DNA of 64,000 bases. It comes from Microbacterium sp. 2FI. GTDB lineage: Bacteria; Actinomycetota; Actinomycetes; Actinomycetales; Microbacteriaceae. Of the stretch, positions 56,090 through 64,000 are shown piece by piece. The notes beneath the pieces were generated by a model. The model was not told where the DNA came from. It made no database searches and saw only the letters and a program-made list of their open reading frames with translations. The stretch is from NCBI RefSeq assembly GCF_005502885.1, contig NZ_SCMR01000005.1, forward strand, positions 111,351 to 175,350, given 5' to 3'. Both the position numbers and the translations under genes were made by a program. The stretch's first letter is position 1, and each line of letters opens with the position of its first letter.

Positions 56090-57706
56090 CTACTCCCCTT
56101 CAGGATGGTGGTCGTGCTCGAATCCGCTGATGTCCGTGCTCAGCATCTCCACAGGCCCGTCCGCGACGGGCAGCTTCAGCCCGCCGGGGATCGAGCGTCC
56201 GACCACGCCGTTGACGAGTTCGGTCGAGTACGAGTACGCCAGCACCGAGAGCGCTACCGCGTCGGAATTGACCTCGAGTGCGTGATCGTTGACGTTCGCC
56301 ATCGTGTCGCACACCTGGTGATAGCAGGGGTCGAACGCCTGGCCGGCCGTTCCTCCCCAGATCGAGGCCTGCTCGGCGGTCTTGACGACCTCCGCGCCGG
56401 TGAACAGACCACCGGCCGGGATGCCGACCTCGATGAAGCCGGCGTAGTCGCTGCGACCGCTGAACTGGGCGTCGTCGTACGGCTCCCCCACGCTGGTGAA
56501 GTACTGCTCGAACAGGTCCTCGATCTGGATCGAGCCCTCCGGGATCGGAACGCCGTTCGGCGCCGGGAAGCCCGACTCGTCACCGTCGTAGATCATGAAA
56601 ATGTAGTTCGGCGAGCCGATCATGTCGAAGTTCAGGTACAGCGCGATCCGGTCGCGCTCCTCCTGCGGCAGGCGGTCGACGTACGAGTACGAACCGACGA
56701 GCCCGACCTCTTCAGCCGCCCACCACGCGAGGCGGATCGTGTTCTGCGGCTTCAGCTTCGACAGGTTCTGCGCGACCTCGATGAGTGCGGCCGATCCACT
56801 GCCGTTGTCGTTGATGCCGGGACCTGCCGGCACCGAGTCGAGGTGCGCGCCCGCCATCACGACGTTGTCGTCATTGACGCCGGGAAGCTCCGCGATGATG
56901 TTGCGCTGCGGACGGTTCTCGACGCCGAGCGTCTCGACGCGCGCCGTCGATCCTGCCTGAGCGAGCGTCTGGCCCGCAGCGAACGAGGTGGGCGCCGCGG
57001 GGATCGTCGGGATGGGGCTCACGCCGTCATTGAGGGTGACGTTCGTAATGACGCCCTGGTTCGTCGAGTTGCTCCCCTGGTTGAAGATGATCGCGGCCTC
57101 GGCCCCTGCTGCTTGGGCGTTGTTGACCTTGATGGCGAAGCTGCAGGCTCCGCGCTGAATCAGCGCGATGTCGTTGGGTCCGCTGAAGTCGAGTCCGGCG
57201 AAGTCGGTCGCCTGACAGCCACTTGTCGATGTCGCAGGGTTGGCTATCGCGAGGTCGACGGGGATGACCCCGCCCGTGACCTCGCCAAGCACCGCGAGCG
57301 TGAAGTAGGCCGACGGGTGGTTGACGGCCGTCGGAGTCAGCTGCTGGATCTCGGCATTGGGCTGGAATGCGAAGTCGAACACGTCCTCCGACACGTCCCA
57401 CCCCGCGGCGGTGAGCTGGTCGACGACGTAGTCGGCGCTGGCTTCATAGCCCGGGCTCGCAACCGAGCGGTTGCCGTTGTTGGCGGTCGCGATGTCCTGG
57501 AACGCCTGCAGGTGCTCCTTGACGCCGTCGACGCTGACGCATTCGAGCAGCTTCGAGATCGTGTTGTTGTTCCTGTTGTCGCACGCGGCGGCTGCGGCAG
57601 GCGCCGCGAACGCCGCCGACGCCGGAAGCGTCGCGAGCGCGAGTGTTGCGACGGCGGCGGCTGCTATCGCCGCTGTGCGCCTGGTTGGTCTGCCGGATCG
57701 ATTCAT
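56090..57706 (-). CDS. Secreted M28-family aminopeptidase with PA domain
   Basis: 538 residues. Signal peptide (TAAIAAAAVATLALATLPASAAFA region, about 10-40). A protease-associated domain is inserted at about 135-255 (DIALIQRGACSFAIKVNNAQ). The M28 di-zinc centre is H288 and D290 in AHLDS, D300 in NDNGSG, E332/E333 in WAAEEVG, D361 in NFDMIG and the His in CYHQVCDT near 450. It should release N-terminal residues from extracellular peptides. ATG 57706 with GAAGGAGAG upstream. It resembles Streptomyces/mycobacterial LpqL-type aminopeptidases but has no lipobox. Confidence 0.9.
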   Translation of the reverse strand: MNRSGRPTRRTAAIAAAAVATLALATLPASAAFAAPAAAAACDNRNNNTISKLLECVSVDGVKEHLQAFQDIATANNGNRSVASPGYEASADYVVDQLTAAGWDVSEDVFDFAFQPNAEIQQLTPTAVNHPSAYFTLAVLGEVTGGVIPVDLAIANPATSTSGCQATDFAGLDFSGPNDIALIQRGACSFAIKVNNAQAAGAEAAIIFNQGSNSTNQGVITNVTLNDGVSPIPTIPAAPTSFAAGQTLAQAGSTARVETLGVENRPQRNIIAELPGVNDDNVVMAGAHLDSVPAGPGINDNGSGSAALIEVAQNLSKLKPQNTIRLAWWAAEEVGLVGSYSYVDRLPQEERDRIALYLNFDMIGSPNYIFMIYDGDESGFPAPNGVPIPEGSIQIEDLFEQYFTSVGEPYDDAQFSGRSDYAGFIEVGIPAGGLFTGAEVVKTAEQASIWGGTAGQAFDPCYHQVCDTMANVNDHALEVNSDAVALSVLAYSYSTELVNGVVGRSIPGGLKLPVADGPVEMLSTDISGFEHDHHPEGE

Positions 57707-58045
57707 GTTCTCTCCTTCACAGTCGTGCCGGTTCGGCACGGTTGCGCGCGGCGGCACCGTTGCAGCCGCGTGCAGGGGGACGGACCCCGGGTGGGAGTCC
57801 TGATGCCGAACCTAGGGTGGGACGGCGACAAGGGATAGAGCGACGGCAGAACTCTCATCGCCGACTCATGCGGCCATCCACGTCTCATCGAATTCTCATC
57901 CAGCCGGGCCTGCACGGGCCATACGCTGGGGAGCACGAGCCCGAACTCGTATCCCTCGCACTGTCTCGCTCGGTGGGCGCGTCCCGCCCCCCGGATCAAC
58001 GTCGCCGATCGCAGCGAAAGCCCTGTGCGGGGAGATCGGACCCGT
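57707..58045. other. Intergenic region upstream of the M28 peptidase gene
   Basis: About 340 bp without a supported gene. The short frames here are shadows with no start site or family match. Near 57850-57910 a moderately AT-richer stretch with TCTCAT repeated three times (57852, 57881, 57894) probably holds the peptidase promoter, but I cannot assign -35/-10 boxes. Confidence 0.5.
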
Positions 58046-58082
58046 GTCGCGCTCGCCGATGCCCCCCGTTGGCGAGCGCGAC
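58046..58082 (-). terminator. Terminator after the endonuclease/phosphatase gene
   Basis: A perfect 12-bp stem (58046-58057 GTCGCGCTCGCC with 58071-58082) around a 13-nt loop, 7 bp past the stop. Confidence 0.7.
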
Positions 58083-58088
58083 TTCCGT

Positions 58089-58811
58089 TCAGGCTGCGCC
58101 GACGGATGCCTCGGGTTCCGCCGAACCCGCCCGCGCGGATGCGTCGGTCGGTCGTGCCGTCACCAGGATCGGCAGGTGGTCGCTGAGCCCCTGCGGCAGG
58201 GTCCGCACCCGATCGATCTCGAATCCGATCGATGTCGCGAAGTCGTAGTGCCCGCGGAAGAATCGATACCGGGTGTAGGTGCGAGAGTCGCTGAGGTTCA
58301 GCTCGAATCCCTGCTCGCGCACGTGCTGACCGAGGTGCTCCTTGAAGACGGGGTAGTTGTAGTCACCCACCATGAGCGCCGGGAGGTCGGCGCCGAGGGA
58401 CTGCAGCTCCGTGAGTGCGGTGCGGATCTGGTGGCGGCGCAGCGAATTGAGTGCGGTGAGGGGCGCCGCGTGGAACGAGGCGACGATCACATCCCGCCCC
58501 TCGTCGATGTCGTGGAGCCTGACGCCGAGGAGCCGCTCTTCGGCGGGCTTCAGCACACGGTCGTGCAATGACTTCTTGAGCGCCAGGGCGCGCACATCCA
58601 CAGCACGAAAGGTGTTCTCGCGGTAGTAGACCGCAAGCCCCAGCCTGTTGCGCTGCGTCGAGTCGGCCAGGCGAAGCCCCGCGATCTCGTCCGGGATATG
58701 CGAGGTGTCGGCCTCTTGCAGACACAGCACATCGGCGCTGTAGCGCTCGACGAGGTGGGCGAGCTCGCCGGCCGCCCGATGTTTGCGCAGATTGTACGAA
58801 ATGACCCTCAT
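58089..58811 (-). CDS. Endonuclease/exonuclease/phosphatase family protein
   Basis: 240 residues of the EEP (DNase I-like) fold. Landmarks are MRVISYNLRKH (Asn), VLCLQEAD (metal Glu), SFHAAPLTA (His), GDYNYP (Asp/Asn pair) and SDHLPILV (catalytic Asp-His). No signal peptide. It could hydrolyse DNA or phosphoesters such as inositol phosphates or sphingomyelin; the sequence alone does not decide. Divergent from the small gene at 58909. Confidence 0.85.
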   Translation of the reverse strand: MRVISYNLRKHRAAGELAHLVERYSADVLCLQEADTSHIPDEIAGLRLADSTQRNRLGLAVYYRENTFRAVDVRALALKKSLHDRVLKPAEERLLGVRLHDIDEGRDVIVASFHAAPLTALNSLRRHQIRTALTELQSLGADLPALMVGDYNYPVFKEHLGQHVREQGFELNLSDSRTYTRYRFFRGHYDFATSIGFEIDRVRTLPQGLSDHLPILVTARPTDASARAGSAEPEASVGAA

Positions 58812-58908
58812 GTCGCCTCCACCCTACGAGGGAAGCGTAGCGGCCAGGTGTCGTCGCGTGGACCCACAGGACACTCAGAGCGGAACGACCGCACCCGAGG
58901 AGCTGAAC

Positions 58909-59394
58909 ATGACACGCACATCCCCCACCACCGCGGCACCGGCTGCCGACCTGCACGGCGCCGTGGACGACGCACTGGTTGCGAGCCGCGCCGCCCGCGT
59001 CGAGGCCGAGCGCGCGCTGCATCGCAGCGAGAACCGCCGACGCCATGCCGCCGCGGCGCTCGAGATCGATCTGCGCCCGATGCGCATCGACGAGGCCGCG
59101 CGGGCGCGCCTGCGCGACGACTACACGACCGCCGCCGCCGAGGTCACCGCCCGTCGGGCGGAACTCGACCGCGCTCTCGCTCTCGAGGGCGCAGCGGCGA
59201 CCGTCGTCGCCGCTCTCGAGGACGCCGACAGTCCGCTCGCCCGACAGGCGGCGACGTCGATCGCGCAGGTGCTGTCGTTCCGCCGGCACGGCGAGACGAG
59301 GGATGCCGCTACTCGAGGTCGCGTCGGGCGCGGGTCTGTTCTGCCCGTGCGGCGAGCAGTGCGGCGCCCGGATACCCCACCTCGGTCAGCGTGA
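58909..59394 (+). CDS. Hypothetical helical protein; 3' end runs over truA
   Basis: 161 residues. ATG at 58909 has a good GAGGAG site 8 bp upstream. Residues 15-125 are Ala/Arg/Glu-rich and likely coiled coil (VASRAARVEAERALHRSE, ARRAELDRALALEGAAA). The last 29 codons (from 59309) lie antisense to the 3' end of truA and read as low-complexity Arg/Pro (GRGSVLPVRRAVRRP). This may be a frameshifted or newly extended end, with the native protein stopping near 59300. I recognise no family. Confidence 0.6.
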   Translation: MTRTSPTTAAPAADLHGAVDDALVASRAARVEAERALHRSENRRRHAAAALEIDLRPMRIDEAARARLRDDYTTAAAEVTARRAELDRALALEGAAATVVAALEDADSPLARQAATSIAQVLSFRRHGETRDAATRGRVGRGSVLPVRRAVRRPDTPPRSA

Positions 59395-60163
59395 GACCGC
59401 GCGCCGCGAGCACCTTGATCTCGGGCACGCGCTCCCGCTCGTCGCGGATCTCGACGGCATCCACCACGTCGAGGCGCCCCTCGCCGACGGCGACGCACGC
59501 CCCGACGAGCGCACGCACCATGCTGTGGCAGAACGCGTCGGCGCGCACATTCGCGATGAGGACGCCCGCCGCGTCGCGATGCCAGTCGAACTCGAGGAGG
59601 GTTCGAATCGTCGTGGCCTCCTCGCGGGGCTTGCAGTAGGCGGCGAAGTCGTGGAGGCCGATCAGCGCGCGAGCCGCGGCATCCATCCTCGCGACGTCGA
59701 GGTCGCCGCGCACCGTCGTCGTGCGATGCCGCTCGAGCGGGTCGTAGCCCGCCGAGCGATCCGCGACGCGGTAGGCGTACCGGCGCCACACCGCCGAGAA
59801 TCGCGCGTCGAACCCCTGGGGGGCCGGGGCCGTGCGGGTGACGACGACGTCGGAATACGCGCCGGTCACGCCGCTGACGCGCGCCGCGAGCACCGCGACC
59901 GGGTCGGGCGGTGAGGATGCCGACCCCCGCGCGCGGGCGCTGAGGAGCCGCTCGGCTTGGGCGTCGTCGAGGTCGACATGCGCGACCTGCCCGGTCGCGT
60001 GGACGCCGGCGTCGGTGCGGCCGGCGACGACGAGTCGCGGCGCTCCGCCGAGCACGCGGCCGAGCGCGTCCTCGAGCGTGCCCTGCACGGTGCGCAGCCC
60101 CGGCTGGCGCGCCCAGCCGCGAAAATGCGTGCCGTCATAGGCGATGTCGAGCCGGATGCGCAC
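59309..60163 (-). CDS. truA: tRNA pseudouridine(38-40) synthase
   Basis: 284 residues. DIAYDGTHFRGWARQ, catalytic Asp D51 in GRTDAGVHATGQV, YRVADRSAGYDPLERH, FCHSMVRALVGACVAVGEG. It modifies U38-U40 in the tRNA anticodon arm. GTG start at 60163. It is 22 bp after the MscS-type channel gene. A large insert, GSASSPPDPVAV, is present around 80-90 and is usual in actinobacteria. Confidence 0.95.
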   Translation of the reverse strand: MRIRLDIAYDGTHFRGWARQPGLRTVQGTLEDALGRVLGGAPRLVVAGRTDAGVHATGQVAHVDLDDAQAERLLSARARGSASSPPDPVAVLAARVSGVTGAYSDVVVTRTAPAPQGFDARFSAVWRRYAYRVADRSAGYDPLERHRTTTVRGDLDVARMDAAARALIGLHDFAAYCKPREEATTIRTLLEFDWHRDAAGVLIANVRADAFCHSMVRALVGACVAVGEGRLDVVDAVEIRDERERVPEIKVLAARGLTLTEVGYPGAALLAARAEQTRARRDLE

Positions 60164-60185
60164 CCGCCCAGCCTAACGACCGCAA

Positions 60186-61619
60186 CTACCCGAGCACGCG
60201 GCGGCCGTGGGGCAGGCTGCCGCCGACGGCCGCCATCGCCGCGCGGGCGAGCCGCACCCGATTCTCGCTCTCGCGGACGATCTCGCGGGCGACGACAGGA
60301 TGCAATCGCACGATGTCGTCGAGCACCGTGACCGGCAGCGACACGACGTCGACCTCGCTCGTCGCGATCGCACGCGAGATCGTCGGTGTGCGCGAGAGCG
60401 CGGTGAGCCCGACCGCATCGTCACGACCCAGCTGGGTCACGTGCACGAAGCCTTCACGCTCGGTCGGGATGCCGAGGACCACGGTTCCCTGCAGGATGAA
60501 TCGCGTCTCGTTCGGCACGATCCCGGGCCGGAGGATCGACTCGCCGGAGCAGTAGCGCTCGAGCCGCGCGTGGGCGGCGAGCGCGTCGGTCTCGCCCGGC
60601 TTGAGGCTGAGCAGCGGCCCGATCTGCCGCAGTGCGTCCTGCAGGCGATCGGAGGTACGCCAGTCGTCGGTGACATCACCGTCGAGGTGCAGTTCGGCCC
60701 GCCGAGCGGCGTACCAGAGCCGGGTCGCGAACGCATCGAGCACGGCATCGTGATCACCCGGGTTGCGCAGCGGAATGGCGACCGCATACGTCGAGCCCGG
60801 ACGCGTCGCGGCGCTCGGCTCTCGAGCGGTCGAGACGAGCGGGATGTCGCGCGCGACCGCGACGAGAAGCTCGCGAACCCGGCCCGGCGGATCGTCGCTG
60901 CCGAAGGCGACCTCGATCGTCGCGGCATACGGATCGGGACTCCGTGACAGATTCGTGAACGAGCCGCCGGCGAGTTCGGCCGTCGGCATCACGACGATGC
61001 CGTTCCCGGTGTCGAGGTGGATCGCACGCCAGTTGACCTCGACGATCTGACCCCGCGTGCCGCCGGTGTCGATCCAGTCGCCGAGCTCGAACGGCGCTTC
61101 GAAGATGAGGAAGAGCCCCGACACGATCGATCCGACAGCGTTCTGCAGCGCGAGGCCCACGACGATCGACGTGATGCCGAGCGCCGCGAACACACCCGCG
61201 ACGTCGGCATCCCACACCCACCAGAACACCGCTGCGATGCCGAGGATGATGAAGACGAACCGGATCAGGTCGCTGAAGATCGTCGGGAACCGGTCGCGCC
61301 ACGAGCCCTTCTCGCCGCGATGGAAGACGAGGTGATTGATCGCGTTGATGACCACGACGATCACCAGGAGGCCGAAGATCGTGGCGACGACCTTGGGCCA
61401 GGTGCCCTGCCCCTGCCAGGCACCCGGCTGCGTGATGAGGACCAGGATGCCGGCGACGGGCACCAGGTAGTTGCGCACCATCAGGATGATGGGCGCCGCC
61501 CGGCTCCCCCGACGGGCGAGCGCGTTGTGGAACTCCGTCAGGCCGATGAGGACGAGCGGGAGTCCGACCGAGACGATGACGGCGGGCCAGAACCACGGCT
61601 GCGCGACGATGTCGGCCAT
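60186..61619 (-). CDS. MscS-type mechanosensitive channel with C-terminal cyclic-nucleotide-binding domain
   Basis: 477 residues. Four or five helices (about 8-26, 43-60, 75-95, 120-140) end in the pore-lining MscS helix GITSIVVGLALQNAVGSIVSGLFL (given here in full would exceed the motif; key A/G pattern about 140-165). The beta domain follows (FELGDWIDTGGTRGQIVEVN; about 170-235). The last 120 residues form a cNMP-binding domain with the glycine-rich VGLTALSRTPTISRAIAT cassette (the Arg that grips the phosphate is kept). Such bCNG channels open or close on cAMP/cGMP. The gene lies 8 bp after a nucleotide-cyclase gene. Confidence 0.87.
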   Translation of the reverse strand: MADIVAQPWFWPAVIVSVGLPLVLIGLTEFHNALARRGSRAAPIILMVRNYLVPVAGILVLITQPGAWQGQGTWPKVVATIFGLLVIVVVINAINHLVFHRGEKGSWRDRFPTIFSDLIRFVFIILGIAAVFWWVWDADVAGVFAALGITSIVVGLALQNAVGSIVSGLFLIFEAPFELGDWIDTGGTRGQIVEVNWRAIHLDTGNGIVVMPTAELAGGSFTNLSRSPDPYAATIEVAFGSDDPPGRVRELLVAVARDIPLVSTAREPSAATRPGSTYAVAIPLRNPGDHDAVLDAFATRLWYAARRAELHLDGDVTDDWRTSDRLQDALRQIGPLLSLKPGETDALAAHARLERYCSGESILRPGIVPNETRFILQGTVVLGIPTEREGFVHVTQLGRDDAVGLTALSRTPTISRAIATSEVDVVSLPVTVLDDIVRLHPVVAREIVRESENRVRLARAAMAAVGGSLPHGRRVLG

Positions 61620-61627
61620 GGGATGCC

Positions 61628-63805
61628 TCACCCCTCCACGACGGGGACGGGAGCATCGACCTTCCACACGCGCTGCGTGCCGTTCTGCGTCTCGAGCTCG
61701 CCGGCCGGGTGCACCGCGACCGACTCGGGCAGCCGGTCCACGACACGCTGTGTGACGTAGATGCCCGGCTCGTCGGAGTCGCCCTGCACCCGGAACGCCA
61801 GGTTCACGGCATCCCCCCACATGTCGTAGACGACGCGTGCGCGACCGATGAGGCCGCTGGTGACCTTGCCCGAGTCGAGACCTGCGCGCAGCGACAGCTC
61901 GACGCCCTGCTGCGCGGAGTACCGCTCGAGGATGGTGTCGAGCTCGAGCGCGAACTCCACCGCGCGGCGCGCGTTGTCGACACGGGGCGTCGCGAGCCCG
62001 CAGCTGGCGAGGTAGCTCTGCCGCGTCGTGCGGACCCGCTCGACGCCGTGGCGCTCCGCGGCCTCGTCGAACGAGCGGATGAGGTCGTTGAGTCTTGCGA
62101 CCGCGTCTTCCGAGGTCAGGGCGAGCGCGAGCTCCTCGAACCCGACGATGTCGGCGAAGACCACCGTGACGTCATCGCTGTCCTGCGTGATCGCATCGTC
62201 GCCGTGCTTGTAGCGATCGGCCATGCCCTCGGGCATGAACGAGAGGATGAGCTGCTCGTTCGCGCGCTCCTGCTCGTCGATGAGGTGGGACTTGACCTGC
62301 AGACTGCGACTCATGTCGTTGAACGCCTTGGCCACGTCGGCGAGTTCGTCGCTCGAGCCGGCGTCGACCTGCACGCCCTCGTCACCCGCGGCGATCCGCT
62401 GCGCGGCGAGCTTCAGCCGTCGCAGGGGCCGGACGAACACCTGCGCAAGCACCAGTGAGAGCAGGCAGACGAAGATGATCATCGCCGCGGTCGACAGGAT
62501 GAGGTTCCGGGTGAAGTCCTCGACCGGCACGAGCGCCTCGGCCGAGGTCTCCTGCGCGACGATCACCCACGGCAGCCCCTCGACGCCGAGAGGGCTGTAG
62601 GCCATCAGGCTGTCGCGGCCCAGGTAGTCGCGCTCGAGGAGCGTCCCCGTCTCTCCCGACAGCGCCTTGGTCACCGCCTGACTGGCGATGGTCTGCTGCA
62701 TGAGGGTGTTGCCGTTCTGCACGCTCAGCGCGGCGGCGGCGGGCTCGAGCCCCGCGGCGACGGCGGCATCCTGATATGCCTCGGGATCGTCCTGGAGCGG
62801 ACGCGAGATCGAGCGCATGTAGCCGTCACGGCCGACGAGGTACGTCTCACCGGTATCGCCCAGACCGTTGAGCTCCCATTCGCCTCCGACGGTCATGACG
62901 CCGTTGATGCGCTCGATCGGAAGCTCGATCGCCAGAGCGCCGATGACGACGCCGTCATCGGCGATCGGCGTCACCGCCCACCCGGCGGGGTTGCCGAGAC
63001 TCGGGCTGTAGGCGGCGAAGTCCGCCAGCACGACGTCGCCGACGATGTTGCGGTCCATCGCCGTGCGATACGCGACAGCGAGGTTCGACAGCCGATACGG
63101 GCCGTCGAACAGGTTGGTCCCGAGGTCGACGCCCTTGAACGCGGTGTAGACGACGTTGCCGTCGGTGTCGAGCATGAGCACGTCTTCGTAATCGAGAAGC
63201 TGCGTCATGGCGCGGAAGTAGGGGTGGTACCGACGATGCGCCTCGGTCCACGCACTGCCGTCGCCGGCGCCGTCGCTGAGGATCGCCTCCTCCCAGTCCT
63301 CGAACGGGATGACGTAGTGGTACTGCAGGTGAGCCTGCGCCGCGTCCTTGGGTGCGAAGGTCAGTCCGTCGACATCCTCGCCCGTGGCCTCGGAGAGATC
63401 TGTCGCGAACGACGTGCGGTAGTAGTCCTCGACGGCCGCGGACACTGCCGCGTCGGCCGGCTGCGCATCGAGCTCGGCGAAGCCCTCCGTGAAGGCACGC
63501 GCCGCCTGCTTGCTCGTGTCGTTGAGCGCGGCGAGTCGCACGGCGCTCTCGATCGTGGTGAACAGCTGCACCATCTCGCGGCTGCGGTTCTCACGGATCT
63601 CGACGAGCTTCTCGTACGCGATGGTCCGAAGCGCCTCGGTGCCGTTGAGGTATCCGATGATGCCGACGACGATGCTCGAGAGCACGCTCACCGACAGCAG
63701 CATGATCAGGAGGATCGAATAGATCGACAATCCGGCGCGCGATCGCGATCGCGGTGTGCCCACCCACTCCGTGGATGCCGCGGTCGGCGTCGCCTGTCCG
63801 GACAT
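61628..63805 (-). CDS. Membrane nucleotide cyclase: dCache sensor, HAMP, class III cyclase domain
   Basis: 725 residues. Helix 1 (about 27-52) and helix 2 (about 432-455) bracket an extracellular dCache-like sensor. A HAMP linker (RRLKLAAQRIAAGDEG, about 462-515) leads to a class III cyclase domain (about 535-710). Active-site positions: metal Asp D552 in FADIVGFE is kept; the second metal Asp, 44 residues later, is Q596 (RTTRQSYLA); the base-specifying Lys is R592; base-specifying Asp D661 and transition-state N668/R672 (DMWGDAVNLAFR) are kept. ATG start preceded by GAAGGGG. It is coupled with the channel downstream and probably senses an extracellular ligand. Confidence 0.88.
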   Translation of the reverse strand: MSGQATPTAASTEWVGTPRSRSRAGLSIYSILLIMLLSVSVLSSIVVGIIGYLNGTEALRTIAYEKLVEIRENRSREMVQLFTTIESAVRLAALNDTSKQAARAFTEGFAELDAQPADAAVSAAVEDYYRTSFATDLSEATGEDVDGLTFAPKDAAQAHLQYHYVIPFEDWEEAILSDGAGDGSAWTEAHRRYHPYFRAMTQLLDYEDVLMLDTDGNVVYTAFKGVDLGTNLFDGPYRLSNLAVAYRTAMDRNIVGDVVLADFAAYSPSLGNPAGWAVTPIADDGVVIGALAIELPIERINGVMTVGGEWELNGLGDTGETYLVGRDGYMRSISRPLQDDPEAYQDAAVAAGLEPAAAALSVQNGNTLMQQTIASQAVTKALSGETGTLLERDYLGRDSLMAYSPLGVEGLPWVIVAQETSAEALVPVEDFTRNLILSTAAMIIFVCLLSLVLAQVFVRPLRRLKLAAQRIAAGDEGVQVDAGSSDELADVAKAFNDMSRSLQVKSHLIDEQERANEQLILSFMPEGMADRYKHGDDAITQDSDDVTVVFADIVGFEELALALTSEDAVARLNDLIRSFDEAAERHGVERVRTTRQSYLASCGLATPRVDNARRAVEFALELDTILERYSAQQGVELSLRAGLDSGKVTSGLIGRARVVYDMWGDAVNLAFRVQGDSDEPGIYVTQRVVDRLPESVAVHPAGELETQNGTQRVWKVDAPVPVVEG

Positions 63806-63850
63806 GTGTCCCCTTCTGACGCGCGGTGACGCGCAGGAAAGGATCCCCAG

Positions 63851-63871
63851 GTCCCGGCCCGAGGCCGGGAC
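63851..63871. other. Small hairpin in the cyclase upstream region
   Basis: A perfect 9-bp stem (63851-63859 GTCCCGGCC with 63863-63871) and a 3-nt loop, 45 bp before the cyclase start. It may be in the leader RNA or a backup terminator behind the rRNA operon. Confidence 0.35.
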
Positions 63872-63895
63872 TTGCCCAAAGACTAGCGTTAACGT

Positions 63896-63927
63896 GAAAG
63901 GGCCACCCAGCGTTGGGTGGCCCTTTC
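63896..63927 (-). terminator. Terminator of the rRNA operon
   Basis: A perfect 14-bp stem (63896-63909 GAAAGGGCCACCCA with 63914-63927) closed by GCGT, 9 bp past the 5S 3' end, and followed on the minus strand by ACGTTAACG. It ends the rRNA transcript before the cyclase gene. Confidence 0.8.
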
Positions 63928-63936
63928 ATGAAAGAA

Positions 63937-64000
63937 GTCCGGCGGTGTCCTACTCTCCCACAGGGTCCCCCCTGCAGTACCATCGGCGCTGAGAGGCTTA
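63937..64000 (-). rRNA. rrf: 5S ribosomal RNA, 3' part (continues beyond the window)
   Basis: The minus strand reads from TAAGCCTCTCAGCGCCGATG through GGTACTGC and GGGGACCCTGTGGGAGAGTA to GGACACCGCCGGAC, the conserved 3' half of an actinobacterial 5S rRNA with loop E and helix I. About 64 nt are present; the 5' half and the rest of the operon (23S, 16S) are expected further right. Confidence 0.93.

Noticed and set aside
62028..62458. Short frames opposite the cyclase domain
   Set aside because: No ribosome sites or family features; shadows of the cyclase gene.

Overview
The window is about 64 kb of very GC-rich chromosomal DNA. It reads as a Gram-positive actinobacterium, most likely a member of the Microbacteriaceae close to Microbacterium. 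The grounds are the codon bias, frequent GTG starts, GTGA/ATGA start-stop overlaps, a guaB/guaB3/guaA set, two HrcA-type CIRCE boxes before groES, a sortase-anchored surface protein and the 3' end of a 5S rRNA at the right edge. The genus is inferred. Nothing looks like prophage, IS element, integron or CRISPR; this is mostly core chromosome with a few accessory surface, transport and signalling modules.

Left part (1-15 kb): the tail of a methyltransferase; an M16-like metalloprotease coupled to a TPR-like protein; a secreted 5'-nucleotidase divergent from a large LPATG-anchored repeat protein; an ABC ATPase/permease pair; a glycerophosphodiester phosphodiesterase divergent from a Bax-inhibitor-1 membrane protein; a stand-alone LigD-type polymerase; and a glycosyltransferase.

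Purine and branched-chain amino-acid region (15.7-29.5 kb): guaA, a DUF3817 protein, SURF1 and guaB3 form an overlapping minus-strand operon. They are followed by an 83-bp inverted repeat, an ABC-F ATPase, a DUF2277 protein and guaB. livHMGF runs rightward and meets livK, which is convergent, across two strong hairpins. LivH has an extra extracellular domain, and livG appears to start with TTG.

Copper and chaperone region (29.6-34 kb): copZ-copA-csoR is a self-contained copper operon with two CsoR-like palindromes in its promoter. rarD and a solitary groES follow.

Cell-wall, CoA and t6A cluster (34-44 kb): coaA, glmS, acpS, alr, tsaE, tsaB, rimI, tsaD and a DUF4190 protein lie head to tail, with a THUMP-like methyltransferase and a Ppx/GppA phosphatase on the other strand.

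Fructan/sucrose operon (44-50.3 kb): a LacI regulator, solute-binding lipoprotein, two permeases, PfkB-type sugar kinase and GH32/68-like hydrolase are read from one clear promoter with a perfect 16-bp operator. The ABC ATPase is absent and must be supplied from elsewhere.

Right part (50.3-64 kb): glmM, rpsI and rplM; a secreted cutinase-VWA-PKD fusion; an M28 aminopeptidase with a PA domain; an EEP-family phosphatase; truA; and a pair made of an MscS channel with a cyclic-nucleotide domain and a Cache-HAMP nucleotide cyclase. The cyclase has two altered active-site positions. The best candidates for undescribed biology are this cyclase-channel pair, the cutinase-VWA fusion and the intergenic inverted repeat.
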